Positions 1-9,308 are shown, counted from the first letter of the stretch. The stretch is DNA of 64,000 nt from Levilinea saccharolytica (GCF_001306035.1 NZ_LGCM01000038.1:1-64000); one strand, 5' to 3'. Notes: generated by a model not told the origin, from the sequence alone. Program-made: numbers and translations.

Positions 1-334
1 TGATGAGGTCAGGCTGAGCAGCGGCTGCTGGTGGCTGGGGGGTGGGGGTGGGGCGGGCCGCGGCGCCGTTGGGCGGGGACTCCTGCCAGGGGGCCTCGGC
101 CTGGCGCAGCCCCCAATCGTACAGGCGCTGACGCAGGCCGTCCTGCGCCTGAAAGACCAGGGCTTCCAGGTCGGCCACGGCCTGGTTGCCGGCCCATTGG
201 CGCAGCCAGCTGGCGCCCTGGGCCATGAGCAGTTGGCGCTGCTGCAGGGCGGCGCTGCACCCCGCGCACAGGCAGATGAGCAGCCCCAGCAGGCCGATCA
301 CCACGAAAAGCCGGGCGCGCCCCGCGGATTTCAT
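1..334 (-). CDS. Exported or lipoprotein-like protein of unknown function (partial, runs off window start)
   Basis: The frame is open from an ATG at 334 to the window edge, giving 111 codons with no stop seen. The N-terminus has a basic start (MKSAGRAR) and one hydrophobic helix at about residues 9-25. A Cys follows in the context CAGC, which is a poor but possible lipobox. After about residue 85 comes a Pro/Thr/Ala-rich linker, usual between membrane anchor and outer domain in exported proteins. No catalytic domain is visible because the C-terminus is missing. The Shine-Dalgarno is weak (GAGGGAAG directly before ATG). A TATAAT lies about 40 bases upstream on this strand. I do not recognise the family; the export prediction rests only on the N-terminal helix. 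Confidence 0.6.
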   Translation of the reverse strand, partial: MKSAGRARLFVVIGLLGLLICLCAGCSAALQQRQLLMAQGASWLRQWAGNQAVADLEALVFQAQDGLRQRLYDWGLRQAEAPWQESPPNGAAARPTPTPQPPAAAAQPDLI

Positions 335-363
335 CTTCCCTCTGGCAGTTGAGAGCGCGGTGT

Positions 364-385
364 CATACCTTGATTATACGGTATG
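364..385. promoter_or_regulatory. Inverted repeat around a minus-strand -10 box
   Basis: CATACC (364-369) and GGTATG (380-385) form a perfect 6-base inverted repeat with a 10-base spacer. Between the arms, on the minus strand, lies TATAAT (378 to 373), placed to serve the truncated gene starting at 334. A repeat that brackets the -10 box is a typical repressor layout. No good -35 box was seen, and the binding protein is unknown. Confidence 0.35.
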
Positions 386-521
386 TACCCCGGGTGGGGT
401 GGATAGGTGCGAAATCCGTCTGGAGATGGAGTGCGCCCCCTTCTTCGGGCCGATGGCGCACGCGGGGCTTTGGGGTATGCTTAGGCTGTGTGAAATTGGA
501 TTTCTTTCAGAGGATACCGTC

Positions 522-1919
522 ATGAAAACTCAACGTTCTGCCTGGTTTCTGCTCATTAACCTCCTTTTGGCGGCGGCGCTGCTGGCCGGTTGTTCCGGCG
601 GCAACAACAGCTTAATGTTCCAAACCGAGGCCCTGCAAACCGGGGATCTGACCGCCAACCTGGTGGCCAACGGCAAGGTGCGCCCCAGCCGCGCCCAGGA
701 TCTGATCTGGAAGCTGGAAGGCGAAATTGGAGAAGTGTTGGTGGACAATATGGAAGAGGTGCGCGAAGGGCAGAAGCTGGCCGAACTGAAGGCCTCCTCG
801 CTGCCGTCGCAGGTGATTTCGGCGCGGGCCGAGCTGCTGCAGGCTGAAAAAGATTTGGAAAGCCTGAAAAACAATTCGGCGCGGGTGGAGCAGGCCGCTT
901 TGGACGTTTTGAACGCGGAGGACGCGGTGAAGGACGCAGAGCGCAAGCGCAATACCCTCAGCCCCGAAAAGCGCAAGGTCGGTCAGGCTTTCATTGACGG
1001 CGCTCGCGCCGATTACTTGATGGCCGAAGAGAACCTCAAGCAGGCCGAGACGGCCTTCAACGATCTGTCCTCCCTGCCCGAAGAGAATCTGGCGCGGGTC
1101 GCGGCCCTCAAGTCTTTGGCGGTAGCCCGCCAGCAGCGCGACGCGGCCCTGGCGCAGTTGAATTACCTGCTGGGGCATCCTTCGGAACTGGAAATTGCCA
1201 CGGCCGAGACCGAACTGGCCCTGGCCAAGGCGCGCCTGGCCGAAGCCCAGCGCACCTATGAAGATGTGAAGAACGGCGTGCCGGAAAACGAACTGGCGGC
1301 GGCGCAGGCGCGGGTGGATGTGGCCCAGGCGACCCTGAATCAGGCCTTCATCCTGGCTCCCTTTGACGGGCGCATCACCTATGTCAGCGCGCGCAGCGGC
1401 GAGCGCATTCAGCCTGGTGAGCTGGCGGCCCATATTGAAGACGCCACCCATCTGTACATTGACACCGAGATTTCGGAAATTGACATCAACCGCATGAAGC
1501 TGGGCCAGCCGGTTGCCGTCACCTTTGACGCCATCTACGGCAAGGAATACGCCGGAAAAGTGACCGCCATCGGCGGCAGCGGACAGAATAATCAGGGTGT
1601 GGTGGTTTTCCCGGTGACGGTGGAGCTTTTGGAGCGGGATGAGGCCGTGAAGAGCGGCATGACCGCGGCGCTGAGTATTCAGGTGGATTCGGTCAACGAT
1701 GTGCTCATGGTGCCCAACCGGGCTGTGCGCATGGTGGACGGCAAGCGCGTGGTCTACATTCAGCCTGCGGGCGGCGTACCGCAGAAGGTGGAAATTGTCC
1801 TGGGCGTTTCTTCGGAAACCTACAGCCAGGTGCTGGAAGGTGAATTAAAAGCCGGCGATCTGGTGGTGATGAACCCCGATCTGCTTATCGGTCAGATGAA
1901 CGGTATGACGGTTCAGTAA
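522..1919 (+). CDS. MacA/HlyD-family membrane fusion (adaptor) lipoprotein of an ABC efflux system
   Basis: This 465-aa adaptor protein should couple the MacB-like transporter encoded next to it to substrate delivery outside the membrane. The frame is open further upstream, but the ATG at 522 is preferred: an AGAGGA Shine-Dalgarno precedes it and it gives a proper lipoprotein signal ending in LLAGC (Cys about residue 23). The order is typical of the family: a biotinyl-lipoyl half (about 40-90), a long helical hairpin rich in Glu/Ala/Lys/Gln (about 95-280), the second lipoyl half (APFDGRITYVSARSGERI), then beta-barrel and membrane-proximal domains. The ATPase gene begins 12 bases after the stop. 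Lipid anchoring would suit a monoderm cell; substrate is unknown. Confidence 0.88.
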   Translation: MKTQRSAWFLLINLLLAAALLAGCSGGNNSLMFQTEALQTGDLTANLVANGKVRPSRAQDLIWKLEGEIGEVLVDNMEEVREGQKLAELKASSLPSQVISARAELLQAEKDLESLKNNSARVEQAALDVLNAEDAVKDAERKRNTLSPEKRKVGQAFIDGARADYLMAEENLKQAETAFNDLSSLPEENLARVAALKSLAVARQQRDAALAQLNYLLGHPSELEIATAETELALAKARLAEAQRTYEDVKNGVPENELAAAQARVDVAQATLNQAFILAPFDGRITYVSARSGERIQPGELAAHIEDATHLYIDTEISEIDINRMKLGQPVAVTFDAIYGKEYAGKVTAIGGSGQNNQGVVVFPVTVELLERDEAVKSGMTAALSIQVDSVNDVLMVPNRAVRMVDGKRVVYIQPAGGVPQKVEIVLGVSSETYSQVLEGELKAGDLVVMNPDLLIGQMNGMTVQ

Positions 1920-1931
1920 GGAGAAGCGCAC

Positions 1932-2609
<678 letters not shown>

Positions 2610-2631
2610 TCGCAGATGTGGAGCGTCAAAA

Positions 2632-3864
2632 ATGAACTTCATGCAGTCTTTATGGGAAGCGTTAGGCAGCCTGACCACCAATAAACTGCGCTCCGGGCTG
2701 ACCATCTTGGGCATCGTCATCGGCGTGGCTTCGGTCATCGCGATGGTGGCTCTGGGGCGCGGCGTGCAGAATTCCGTCACCGGACAGATGGCAGGCGTGG
2801 GCACCAACCAGCTGACCATTTTCTCGATGGGCAGCGCGGAACTGCGCAACCCCCAACCCCTCACCCTGGACGATGCGCAGGCCATTCAGGAACAGTTGAG
2901 CGCATCGGGCGTGCGTCAGGTGGCTTCGCAGCTTTCGGGCAGCGCGCTGATCTCTTACGGCAGCGAGAGCGCCACCAGCAATATTTACGGCGTTTCGGCC
3001 AATTTCGGCAGCGTCAACAACCTGGACGTGATCGAAGGGCGTTTTTTGACGGAAGAGGACATGGCCGGTCAGACCTCCTCGGTGGTGATTGGCTCCAAGC
3101 TGGCCGACAAGCTCTTTGACCGCTCGCGCGGCCTGGTGGGTGAGCTGATCCGCGTAGAGGGGCAGCCCTACCGCATTGTGGGCGTGCTGGCCGAAAAAGG
3201 CTCTTCGGGCATCAGCATGAGCAGCACGGATGACGCCCTGCTGCTGCCGCTGACCACGGCCCAAACCCGCCTGATGCCCCGCCAGCGGCGCGGCCAGGTG
3301 GATATCCTCTCGGTGGAAGTGGCCAATGTGACCGACCTGGACCGCGTGACCGAAGAGGTCAGCCAACTGCTGCGCACGCGCCACCGCACGCCGGTGGGCA
3401 CGGACGATTTTATGATCTTTGCGGCCAAACAGCTGGTGGATACCCTCAACCAGATCACCAGCGTGCTGACCATCTTTCTGGGCGGCGTGGCGGCCATCTC
3501 GCTGCTGGTGGGCGGCATCGGCATCATGAACATCATGCTGGTATCGGTGACGGAACGCACGCGCGAAATCGGCCTGCGCAAGGCCCTGGGCGCGCGCAAA
3601 CGCGACATCCTGGTGCAGTTCCTCAGCGAGGCGGCGGTGCTTTCGATGGCGGGCGGCATCATCGGAATTATTTTGGGCTGGCTGATCGCCTTTGTGGTGG
3701 GCCTGATCGCGGCGGCCAACAACGCCGATATCAATCCGGCGGTGGGTCTGGACGCGATCTTGCTGGCGACCCTGTTCTCTTCGGCCATTGGTGTGTTCTT
3801 TGGGTTATATCCGGCCAACCGTGCGGCCAACCTGCAGCCGGTTGAGGCCTTACGTTCAGAATAA
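2632..3864 (+). CDS. MacB-like ABC transporter permease (MacB_PCD + FtsX domains)
   Basis: This 410-aa membrane protein has the type VII ABC permease layout. One transmembrane helix near residues 20-45 (SGLTILGIVIGVASVIAMVALG) is followed by a large extracytoplasmic domain (about 50-275). Three C-terminal helices make the FtsX domain (about 280-400), with the conserved stretch GGIGIMNIMLVSVTERTREIGLRKALGARKRD split around the first of them. It would work with the adjacent ATPase and adaptor as a mechanotransmission efflux pump. It is the last gene of the three-gene operon; the next gene starts 21 bases later and may be cotranscribed. Confidence 0.9.
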   Translation: MNFMQSLWEALGSLTTNKLRSGLTILGIVIGVASVIAMVALGRGVQNSVTGQMAGVGTNQLTIFSMGSAELRNPQPLTLDDAQAIQEQLSASGVRQVASQLSGSALISYGSESATSNIYGVSANFGSVNNLDVIEGRFLTEEDMAGQTSSVVIGSKLADKLFDRSRGLVGELIRVEGQPYRIVGVLAEKGSSGISMSSTDDALLLPLTTAQTRLMPRQRRGQVDILSVEVANVTDLDRVTEEVSQLLRTRHRTPVGTDDFMIFAAKQLVDTLNQITSVLTIFLGGVAAISLLVGGIGIMNIMLVSVTERTREIGLRKALGARKRDILVQFLSEAAVLSMAGGIIGIILGWLIAFVVGLIAAANNADINPAVGLDAILLATLFSSAIGVFFGLYPANRAANLQPVEALRSE

Positions 3865-3885
3865 TTGCAAAAAATGGAGGCAGAA

Positions 3886-4761
3886 ATGGATTCAACGTTG
3901 ACGTATTCTAAGAAGACCGCCTGGGCGGCGGTGCTGAAGGCTGCGGCGTCGTTCTTTGCCTCCGGCATGTCCATCTATTCGATGATCCTGGTGGCCAATA
4001 TGCCCAAAGACGCGGGCGCGATGGCGGTGAATGCCTCCTCCGGCTCGCAGACGGGCGGGCTGGCGGCGACCTGCCTGTGGCTGGTGGGCTTGGCACTGAA
4101 CCTGAACGCGCTGGTGCTGATTTTCCAGGACAGCAAACGGGTTGGCCGTGCGGCGCGCCGCCTGGCGGTGGCTGTGCTGGTGGTGAGCGTATTTTCCACC
4201 TACAAGCTGCTCGTCGTGGGCTGGGCACTGAACCTGAACGCGCTGGTGCTGATTTTCCAGGACAGCAAACGGGTTGGCCCCGCGGCGCGCCGCCTGGCGG
4301 TGGCTGCGTTGGTGGTCTTCATCCTGGAAATCGCGGCCATGCTGGCGGTGAGCGCATTTTCCATCTTTGGCACGCTGCGCGGCTCAGTGGTCATGTTCCG
4401 CTCTGGGCTGTGGATGGGCGCGCTGAACGGCATTTTGGGCCTCGCCGTTCCGGTGCTGCTGTTCATCAGCTACTACCCGCGCTGGGGCAAGGTGGCCTGG
4501 GTGGCGGGGGCTGGCCTGGCGGCGCTGGGCTCGCTCATCTCGGTGGCGATGATCGCCCCGACCTACACGCTGCAGCCGTTGGAAATGATGGGTCAGACCC
4601 TGTTCATTCCGGTGGCGGGCATTGACGTGACTCAGGGACTGTATCCGGTGCTGAGCAACCTGGTGATCGGTTTCCACCTCCTGACGGCGGGGCTGTGCGG
4701 GTGGCTGGCGGTGCGCGCTTTTCGCGAGGCCAAGACCGTTTTACCCGAAGGCGTGGCCTGA
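3886..4761 (+). CDS. Polytopic membrane protein with a recent internal duplication
   Basis: The protein has 291 aa with several hydrophobic helices; I do not recognise the family. ATG 3886 is chosen because GGAGG ends five bases before it. The striking feature is an internal repeat. A segment reading ALNLNALVLIFQDSKRVG, then AARRLAV, occurs twice, 44 residues apart, and the DNA copies differ at only about five of roughly 110 positions (4084 onward against 4216 onward). A gene-length duplicate of a membrane helix plus a cytoplasmic loop could change topology. It follows the efflux operon and precedes a small lipoprotein-like gene and a two-component system, so a role in envelope stress or signalling is possible but only inferred. 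Confidence 0.7.
   Translation: MDSTLTYSKKTAWAAVLKAAASFFASGMSIYSMILVANMPKDAGAMAVNASSGSQTGGLAATCLWLVGLALNLNALVLIFQDSKRVGRAARRLAVAVLVVSVFSTYKLLVVGWALNLNALVLIFQDSKRVGPAARRLAVAALVVFILEIAAMLAVSAFSIFGTLRGSVVMFRSGLWMGALNGILGLAVPVLLFISYYPRWGKVAWVAGAGLAALGSLISVAMIAPTYTLQPLEMMGQTLFIPVAGIDVTQGLYPVLSNLVIGFHLLTAGLCGWLAVRAFREAKTVLPEGVA
4084..4318 (+). repeat. Near-exact direct repeat, 132-base period, inside a membrane-protein gene
   Basis: Copy 1 runs from about 4084 to 4190 and copy 2 from about 4216 to 4318, with an offset of exactly 132 bases (44 codons), so frame is kept. I count roughly five substitutions over the shared stretch. The end of copy 1 (GTGAGCG, then ATTTTCCA) is also similar to 4349-4362, suggesting that the duplicated unit originally extended further. 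Confidence 0.8.
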
Positions 4762-4798
4762 ACCATTGGGTTCGCGCATGGATGGGTCTTGAGGAAAA

Positions 4799-5233
4799 AT
4801 GGACGTACAATTAACCCGTTGGTTGCAAAAACGGCCGGCTTTGCGCTGGTGGGCGCTGATTTTCGCCCTGGCGATTGTGGGGCTCGGCGCCTGGGGCTGT
4901 TCGCGCAGCAAGCTGTCGTGGATGGGTTCCCACCATCCGGGGGAGGCGTCCTATCGTTTTGAGGTTTTCAATGGGCAGGAGCGCTACCGCTTCAGCGCCG
5001 CGGTGGGGCAGATGGCCCAGGTGGATTATCAACTGCATGTGACCGACGGCCGTCTGACCCTTCGCATTGTAGACCGCAGCGGGACGGTGCTTTTAGAAGA
5101 CACCGCCAGCGCCGAGCGAGGGGCAGACAGCCGCTGGGTGGGCACCTCGAGTGACCTGCAAATTTACCGAATCATCCTCGAGGGTGAGGACGCCCAAAAC
5201 GGATCGTATGATGTGCAGTGGAGCGTCGATTGA
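4799..5233 (+). CDS. Small exported lipoprotein-like protein
   Basis: This 144-aa protein has a basic N-terminus (MDVQLTRWLQKRPALRW), one hydrophobic helix at about residues 19-33 and a Cys just after it (GAWGC). That fits a loose lipobox or a membrane anchor. The rest is beta-rich and soluble, with no family I can name. ATG 4799 follows GAGGAAA. The 3' end overlaps the histidine kinase start by 16 bases (5218-5233), so the two are translationally coupled. An extracytoplasmic accessory protein of the sensor kinase is the simplest reading of this context. Confidence 0.7.
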   Translation: MDVQLTRWLQKRPALRWWALIFALAIVGLGAWGCSRSKLSWMGSHHPGEASYRFEVFNGQERYRFSAAVGQMAQVDYQLHVTDGRLTLRIVDRSGTVLLEDTASAERGADSRWVGTSSDLQIYRIILEGEDAQNGSYDVQWSVD

Positions 5234-6789
5234 AAAACCTGCCGCAGAAAATTCTGGCCTTCCTCCAAAAAATCACCCGCCTGTTCCTGCGGCTGCAGTG
5301 GAAATTGACCCTGCTTTACACCCTGGTGACGGTGGCGGTGCTGCTGATTCTCATCTCGGCGGCGGTGTTCCTCTCCAATCAGATGGTTTACAGCGTGCCT
5401 ATGCTGACCGCCAACATGGCCGACGCGCTCAGTCTGGCGGCGCAAGACCTTGCCCCGGCACTTTCGGCGCAGCCGGTGGATGCGGCCGCGGCGGAGGCCT
5501 GGGTGGATAAGGTGTTTGACGGGCGCATGCTCTTCATCAGCAGCGAGGTGGATGAAGGGGAGGATGAGCCTGCTGAAACGAAGGAAATCAGCTACTCCTT
5601 CACCTCGATGGCCTCCAAAAACACCCTCCTGGTGGTGGCCGACCCGCAGGGTCACGTCATTGCCAGCAATCATCCAGAACGCTGGTCTGCGGGGCGGCCG
5701 TTGACGGCGGAGGCTTCGCCCGCGGGGTTGAACCTGCTGCGGCAGGCGCTGGGCGGCGAGCGCGACGCGCGCAAATTGTGGTCGCGCGAGGAAAACCGCC
5801 AGATCGCTGCGGCCCCCATTCACCAGAGCGGCCGGCTTTTGGGGGTGACTCTGGTGGTGTTGGAACGGCCCAACCAGTTGGATTTATTGATCTCCACGCT
5901 CTTTTCAGTAGCCCCCACGGTGGCGCCGCTGACGTTGGTGGCCGGACTGATCGGCATGGTCTTTGGGGCGTTGACTGCACGCAGCCTGGTGAAGCGCATT
6001 AAGGGGATCATGCACACCACCGATGCCTGGGGTCAGGGCGATTTTCGCCAGCGGCTGCAGGATCGTTCAGCGGATGAAATCGGCTTGCTGGCTCAGGATT
6101 TGAACCAGATGGCGGATGAGCTGCAAAATCTGATGCAGACCCGCCAGGATTTGGCCGCTTTGGAAGAACGCAACCGGCTGGCTCGCGACCTGCACGACAG
6201 CGTTAAGCAGCAGGTGTTTGCCGTCAGCATGAATCTGGCGGCGGCCCAGGCCTTGTGGGAACGCGATCCCCAGGCGGCCCGCCAGCGGCTGGACATTGCC
6301 ACCGAGGTTTCGCGCCAGACTCAACAGGAACTGACCACCCTGATTCAGACTCTGCGCCCGCCCCAGCTCAGCGAGAAAAGCCTGCCGGCGGCGCTGGATG
6401 AACTCGTGCGGCAGTGGGCCAGGCAGAATAACTGCCGGGCAGCTTTCCATGTGGAGGGCAGCCCGCAGCCGCTGCACCCGGAGACGGAGCAGGCTTTCTT
6501 CCGCATGGCGCAGGAGGCCCTTTCCAATATTGCCCGCCACAGCCGCGCCAGCATGGTGGAGATGGCTTTGATCTTTAACCACGACTCTGCCGCCCTGGAG
6601 GTGCGCGATGACGGCCAGGGATTTGACCCCAACCAACCCGTCTCCGGCCTGGGACTGCGTTCGATGCGTGAGCGCATCCACGCCCTGGGCGGGGTCTTCG
6701 CCGTGGAAAGCCGCCCAGGCAGCACCCACCTGTCAGCGCAAATCCCAGTTCTCTCACCCGATCGAAACACCGAGGTGGCTCATGAATGA
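5218..6789 (+). CDS. NarL-type sensor histidine kinase (HAMP, HisKA_3, HATPase_c)
   Basis: This 523-aa membrane kinase starts with GTG 5218 inside the preceding gene. Helix 1 is at about residues 31-53, followed by an extracytoplasmic sensor domain (about 54-232). Helix 2 is at about 233-254, then a HAMP domain (about 255-310) and the HisKA_3 dimerisation domain with the phospho-acceptor in LARDLHDSVKQQ (His326). The ATPase domain includes AQEALSNIARHS (N box), DDGQGFD (G1) and GLGLRSMRERI (G2). The last codons overlap the response regulator (ATG within the final codons), so the pair is coupled. The signal is unknown; linkage to a MacAB-like pump and a membrane protein suggests an envelope-directed or antimicrobial stimulus. 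Confidence 0.92.
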   Translation: MERRLKNLPQKILAFLQKITRLFLRLQWKLTLLYTLVTVAVLLILISAAVFLSNQMVYSVPMLTANMADALSLAAQDLAPALSAQPVDAAAAEAWVDKVFDGRMLFISSEVDEGEDEPAETKEISYSFTSMASKNTLLVVADPQGHVIASNHPERWSAGRPLTAEASPAGLNLLRQALGGERDARKLWSREENRQIAAAPIHQSGRLLGVTLVVLERPNQLDLLISTLFSVAPTVAPLTLVAGLIGMVFGALTARSLVKRIKGIMHTTDAWGQGDFRQRLQDRSADEIGLLAQDLNQMADELQNLMQTRQDLAALEERNRLARDLHDSVKQQVFAVSMNLAAAQALWERDPQAARQRLDIATEVSRQTQQELTTLIQTLRPPQLSEKSLPAALDELVRQWARQNNCRAAFHVEGSPQPLHPETEQAFFRMAQEALSNIARHSRASMVEMALIFNHDSAALEVRDDGQGFDPNQPVSGLGLRSMRERIHALGGVFAVESRPGSTHLSAQIPVLSPDRNTEVAHE

Positions 6790-7444
6790 AACCATTACCG
6801 TGATGCTGGTGGACGACCATGCCATTGTCCGCGGGGGGGTGCGCGCCTTTTTGGAGACGCAGCCCGACCTGGAAGTGGTGGGCGAGGCCAGTTCGGGGGC
6901 TGAGGCGGTCAAACTGGCCGCGGAACTGGTGCCGGATGTGGTGCTGATGGATCTGGTGATGCCGGAGATGGACGGGGTGGAGGCCACCTGGCGGCTGCGT
7001 CAGGTCAGCCCGCGCAGCAATGTGGTGGTGCTGACCTCCTACCACGAGGATTCGCACATTTTTCCGGCGATTAAAGCCGGGGCGCTCTCGTATCTGCTCA
7101 AGGATATTGCCCCCGATGAGCTGGCCGACGCCATCCGCGCCGCCGCCCGGCATGAGGCCATTCTGCACCCGCAGGTGGCTTCGCGCCTGGTGCAGGAGAT
7201 GCGCGGGGAGCGTAAGTCGGGCGGCGCGGTGTATTCCGATTTGAGCGAGCGCGAATTGGAAGTGCTGCGGCTGATTGCCGAGGGGCTTTCCAACGCGGAG
7301 ATCGCCCAACGGCTGTTTTTAAGCGAGAAAACCGTCAAAAGCCACGTGAGCAATATCCTGGGCAAATTGCACCTGGCCGACCGCACGCAGGCGGCGGTGT
7401 ACGCCTGGCGCGAGGGGGTTGTTCGCGGGGATGACCCGGCCTGA
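6782..7444 (+). CDS. NarL/LuxR-family response regulator
   Basis: This 220-aa regulator partners the kinase just upstream, with which it overlaps by 8 bases. The receiver domain is at about residues 5-120: acidic pocket VDD, phospho-acceptor Asp57 in VLMDLVMPEMDG, a switch Thr in VLTSY and Lys in LLKD. The C-terminal LuxR-type helix-turn-helix is at about 150-215 (LSERELEVLRLIAEGLSNAEIAQRL, then LSEKTVKSHVSNILGKL). The ATG at 6782 starts at the conserved beginning of the receiver domain; longer frames upstream lie inside the kinase gene. Targets are unknown, but the upstream efflux operon is the natural candidate. Confidence 0.92.
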   Translation: MNETITVMLVDDHAIVRGGVRAFLETQPDLEVVGEASSGAEAVKLAAELVPDVVLMDLVMPEMDGVEATWRLRQVSPRSNVVVLTSYHEDSHIFPAIKAGALSYLLKDIAPDELADAIRAAARHEAILHPQVASRLVQEMRGERKSGGAVYSDLSERELEVLRLIAEGLSNAEIAQRLFLSEKTVKSHVSNILGKLHLADRTQAAVYAWREGVVRGDDPA

Positions 7445-7472
7445 AGATGCTTAAACCCTGACAGGAGAAAAT

Positions 7473-8144
7473 ATGCACACCTGCCCTTGCCGTTTGGGAC
7501 TGTTGGTGCCCTCCACCAACACGGTGATGGAACCGGATTTTTACCGGCGGCTGCCCGCGGGCTGGAGTTTGCACACCGCACGTATGCTTTTGGACGCGGT
7601 GACGCCGGAGGCCGAGGCGCGCATGCTGGACGAGTACGCCCTGCCCGCGGCACACTCGCTGGCGGGGCTGCGGCCGGATGTGGTGGTCTTCGGCTGCACC
7701 AGCGCTGGGGCGCTGCGCGGCAACGCCTTTGAGGCGGAACTGGTGCGGCGGCTTTCGGCGCAGTGCGGGGCGCCGGTGGTGAGCGTGGCCCAGGCGGTGC
7801 GCCAGCAGATGCGCGACCTGGGCGCACGGCGCTGGCTGGTGCTGACGCCCTATGTGGATGCGCTTAACGGCCCTATCCGCGCCAGCCTGGAGGCGGATGG
7901 GTTAGAGGTGGCAGCTTTGGCGGGTTTGGGGATCAGCGATAATACCCAGATCGCGGCGGTGCCGCCGGAGGTGATTTTGGAAGGAGCGCGTGTGCTGGTG
8001 CAGAAGGCCGATGCAGACGCGCTGTTTGTGTCCTGCACCAATTTTCCGGCCTTTGACCTGAGGGATGCCCTGAGCCAGGTCAGCGGACTGCCGGTGGTGA
8101 CCAGCAATCAGGCGGCTTTGCAGGCGGCCCTGGCGGCGGTGTGA
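7473..8144 (+). CDS. Maleate cis-trans isomerase / arylmalonate decarboxylase-like protein (Asp/Glu racemase superfamily)
   Basis: This 223-aa cytoplasmic enzyme starts with the family hallmark GLLVPSTNTVMEPDF. It carries the two active-site cysteine motifs, FGCTSAGAL (Cys about residue 74) and VSCTNFPAFD (Cys about 190). Family members isomerise maleate to fumarate or decarboxylate malonates through a Cys/Cys pair, and both cysteines are present here. A Shine-Dalgarno (CAGGAGA) precedes ATG 7473. No other nicotinate- or maleate-pathway gene is near, so the substrate is open. It lies 28 bases after the response regulator and 21 bases before the ATPase gene and may be in one transcript. Confidence 0.8.
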   Translation: MHTCPCRLGLLVPSTNTVMEPDFYRRLPAGWSLHTARMLLDAVTPEAEARMLDEYALPAAHSLAGLRPDVVVFGCTSAGALRGNAFEAELVRRLSAQCGAPVVSVAQAVRQQMRDLGARRWLVLTPYVDALNGPIRASLEADGLEVAALAGLGISDNTQIAAVPPEVILEGARVLVQKADADALFVSCTNFPAFDLRDALSQVSGLPVVTSNQAALQAALAAV

Positions 8145-8165
8145 CCGGGCTGGAGGGGCATATTC

Positions 8166-9257
8166 ATGAATATCGGCATTGATTACCCACCCCGTTACCG
8201 ACAGACGGAGATCCAGACGCTGCGCCGCTGGCTGCAGGCGGGGAAGTGCGCCTGGGTAGCGGGCCTGAGCGGCTGCGGAAAGAGTGCCTTGCTGGCGGCC
8301 CTGATGCAGTTCGAGGGGGCAGCCTTAGGCGCGGTGTGGGTGAATATGCAGGCGCTGGAGCCGCCGGATGCGGCCAGCCTGTTTCGGGCGGCGCTGCTGG
8401 CCCTGGGCGAACCTATGCCTTCGCACGGCGACTGGTTTTCTGCGCTGGAAGTGGCGGTGGAGCGCAGGCTGCTGCGCTCGCCGGGGCGGGTTTGTTTGCT
8501 GCTGGACGGCTACGACCGCGCGGCTAATTCCGCTGTGGAGCTGCACCTGCGCAGTCTGCATGATGATTTTGACCGCCGCCTGAGCTATGTGACCACCGCG
8601 CGGCGCGCCCCGGCCTATGCCTCTGAACTGGATGAACTGTTCACTGAACAAACCCTGTGGCTGGGGCCGCTGGGGGTGGAGGATGCGCGTTGGACGGCGC
8701 GCCAGGCGGCGGCGCGGATGGGCTTCGCCTGGGAGGCGCAGGCCCTGAGCACGCTGGTATCCTTAACGGGCGGCTACCCGGCTTTGATCACGGCGGCCTG
8801 CGAAGCTTTCGCAGACGGCTGCCCGTTGACCCTGGAAGATCTGCGCATCCATCCGGCCGTTGTGCGGCGCGTGGACGCGGTGTGGGCGCAGTCCCCCAGC
8901 GCGGGCGAGCTGGAACGGCTGCAATTGGACAAGATCGCCTTGCTGAAGCCGGTGGAAAAAGCCCCGGCTGCCTGGGAAACCCAGGCGCTGACGGACGCAG
9001 AAGGGGACCTGCTGGAATATCTGATGCTGCACCCGCATATGACCTTCACCGCCGCGGCGCTGTGCGCGGCTGTTTGGCCGGAGGGAGGCCCGCCGCCCCA
9101 GCGGCTGCCGGAGATCTTGCAGCGTCTGATGCGCAAGGTGGAGCCCGACCCAGCCCGGCCGGTGTATATCCATCTGCAGCCGGACGGCAGCGTGCGCTTC
9201 ACCCCTGCCCACCAAATTGACCGTCTGGCGGGGGAAGACGCTGCCGCGGAAGGATAA
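8166..9257 (+). CDS. P-loop ATPase with C-terminal winged-helix domain
   Basis: This 363-aa protein has an AAA/STAND-like NTPase at about residues 15-230: Walker A GLSGCGKSA (about 34-42) and Walker B VCLLLDGYD. A C-terminal winged helix follows at about 275-355, opening with TDAEGDLLEYLMLHP and resembling OmpR/PhoB-type DNA-binding domains. The combination suggests an ATP-controlled regulator, but no sensor repeat domain (TPR, WD40) is present. It is the last gene before a bidirectional terminator. I cannot name a family member with known function; the winged-helix call is by motif and could instead be a protein-interaction domain. Confidence 0.7.
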   Translation: MNIGIDYPPRYRQTEIQTLRRWLQAGKCAWVAGLSGCGKSALLAALMQFEGAALGAVWVNMQALEPPDAASLFRAALLALGEPMPSHGDWFSALEVAVERRLLRSPGRVCLLLDGYDRAANSAVELHLRSLHDDFDRRLSYVTTARRAPAYASELDELFTEQTLWLGPLGVEDARWTARQAAARMGFAWEAQALSTLVSLTGGYPALITAACEAFADGCPLTLEDLRIHPAVVRRVDAVWAQSPSAGELERLQLDKIALLKPVEKAPAAWETQALTDAEGDLLEYLMLHPHMTFTAAALCAAVWPEGGPPPQRLPEILQRLMRKVEPDPARPVYIHLQPDGSVRFTPAHQIDRLAGEDAAAEG

Positions 9258-9284
9258 AAAAAGAAGCCCACATGGGGCTTCTTT
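9257..9284. terminator. Bidirectional intrinsic terminator
   Basis: AGAAGCCC (9262-9269) pairs with GGGCTTCT (9275-9282). On the minus strand the hairpin is followed by seven T residues, on the plus strand by only TT. It sits between convergent genes and should mainly end the epimerase-NlpC/P60 transcript. Confidence 0.8.
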
Positions 9285-9308
9285 GCAAATCTCTTGAGGA
9301 TCTAAAGG

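Noticed and set aside
186-521. Upstream extension of the efflux adaptor frame to 186
   Set aside because: It would run through the divergent promoter region and the start of the opposite gene, and would bury the lipoprotein signal that begins at ATG 522.
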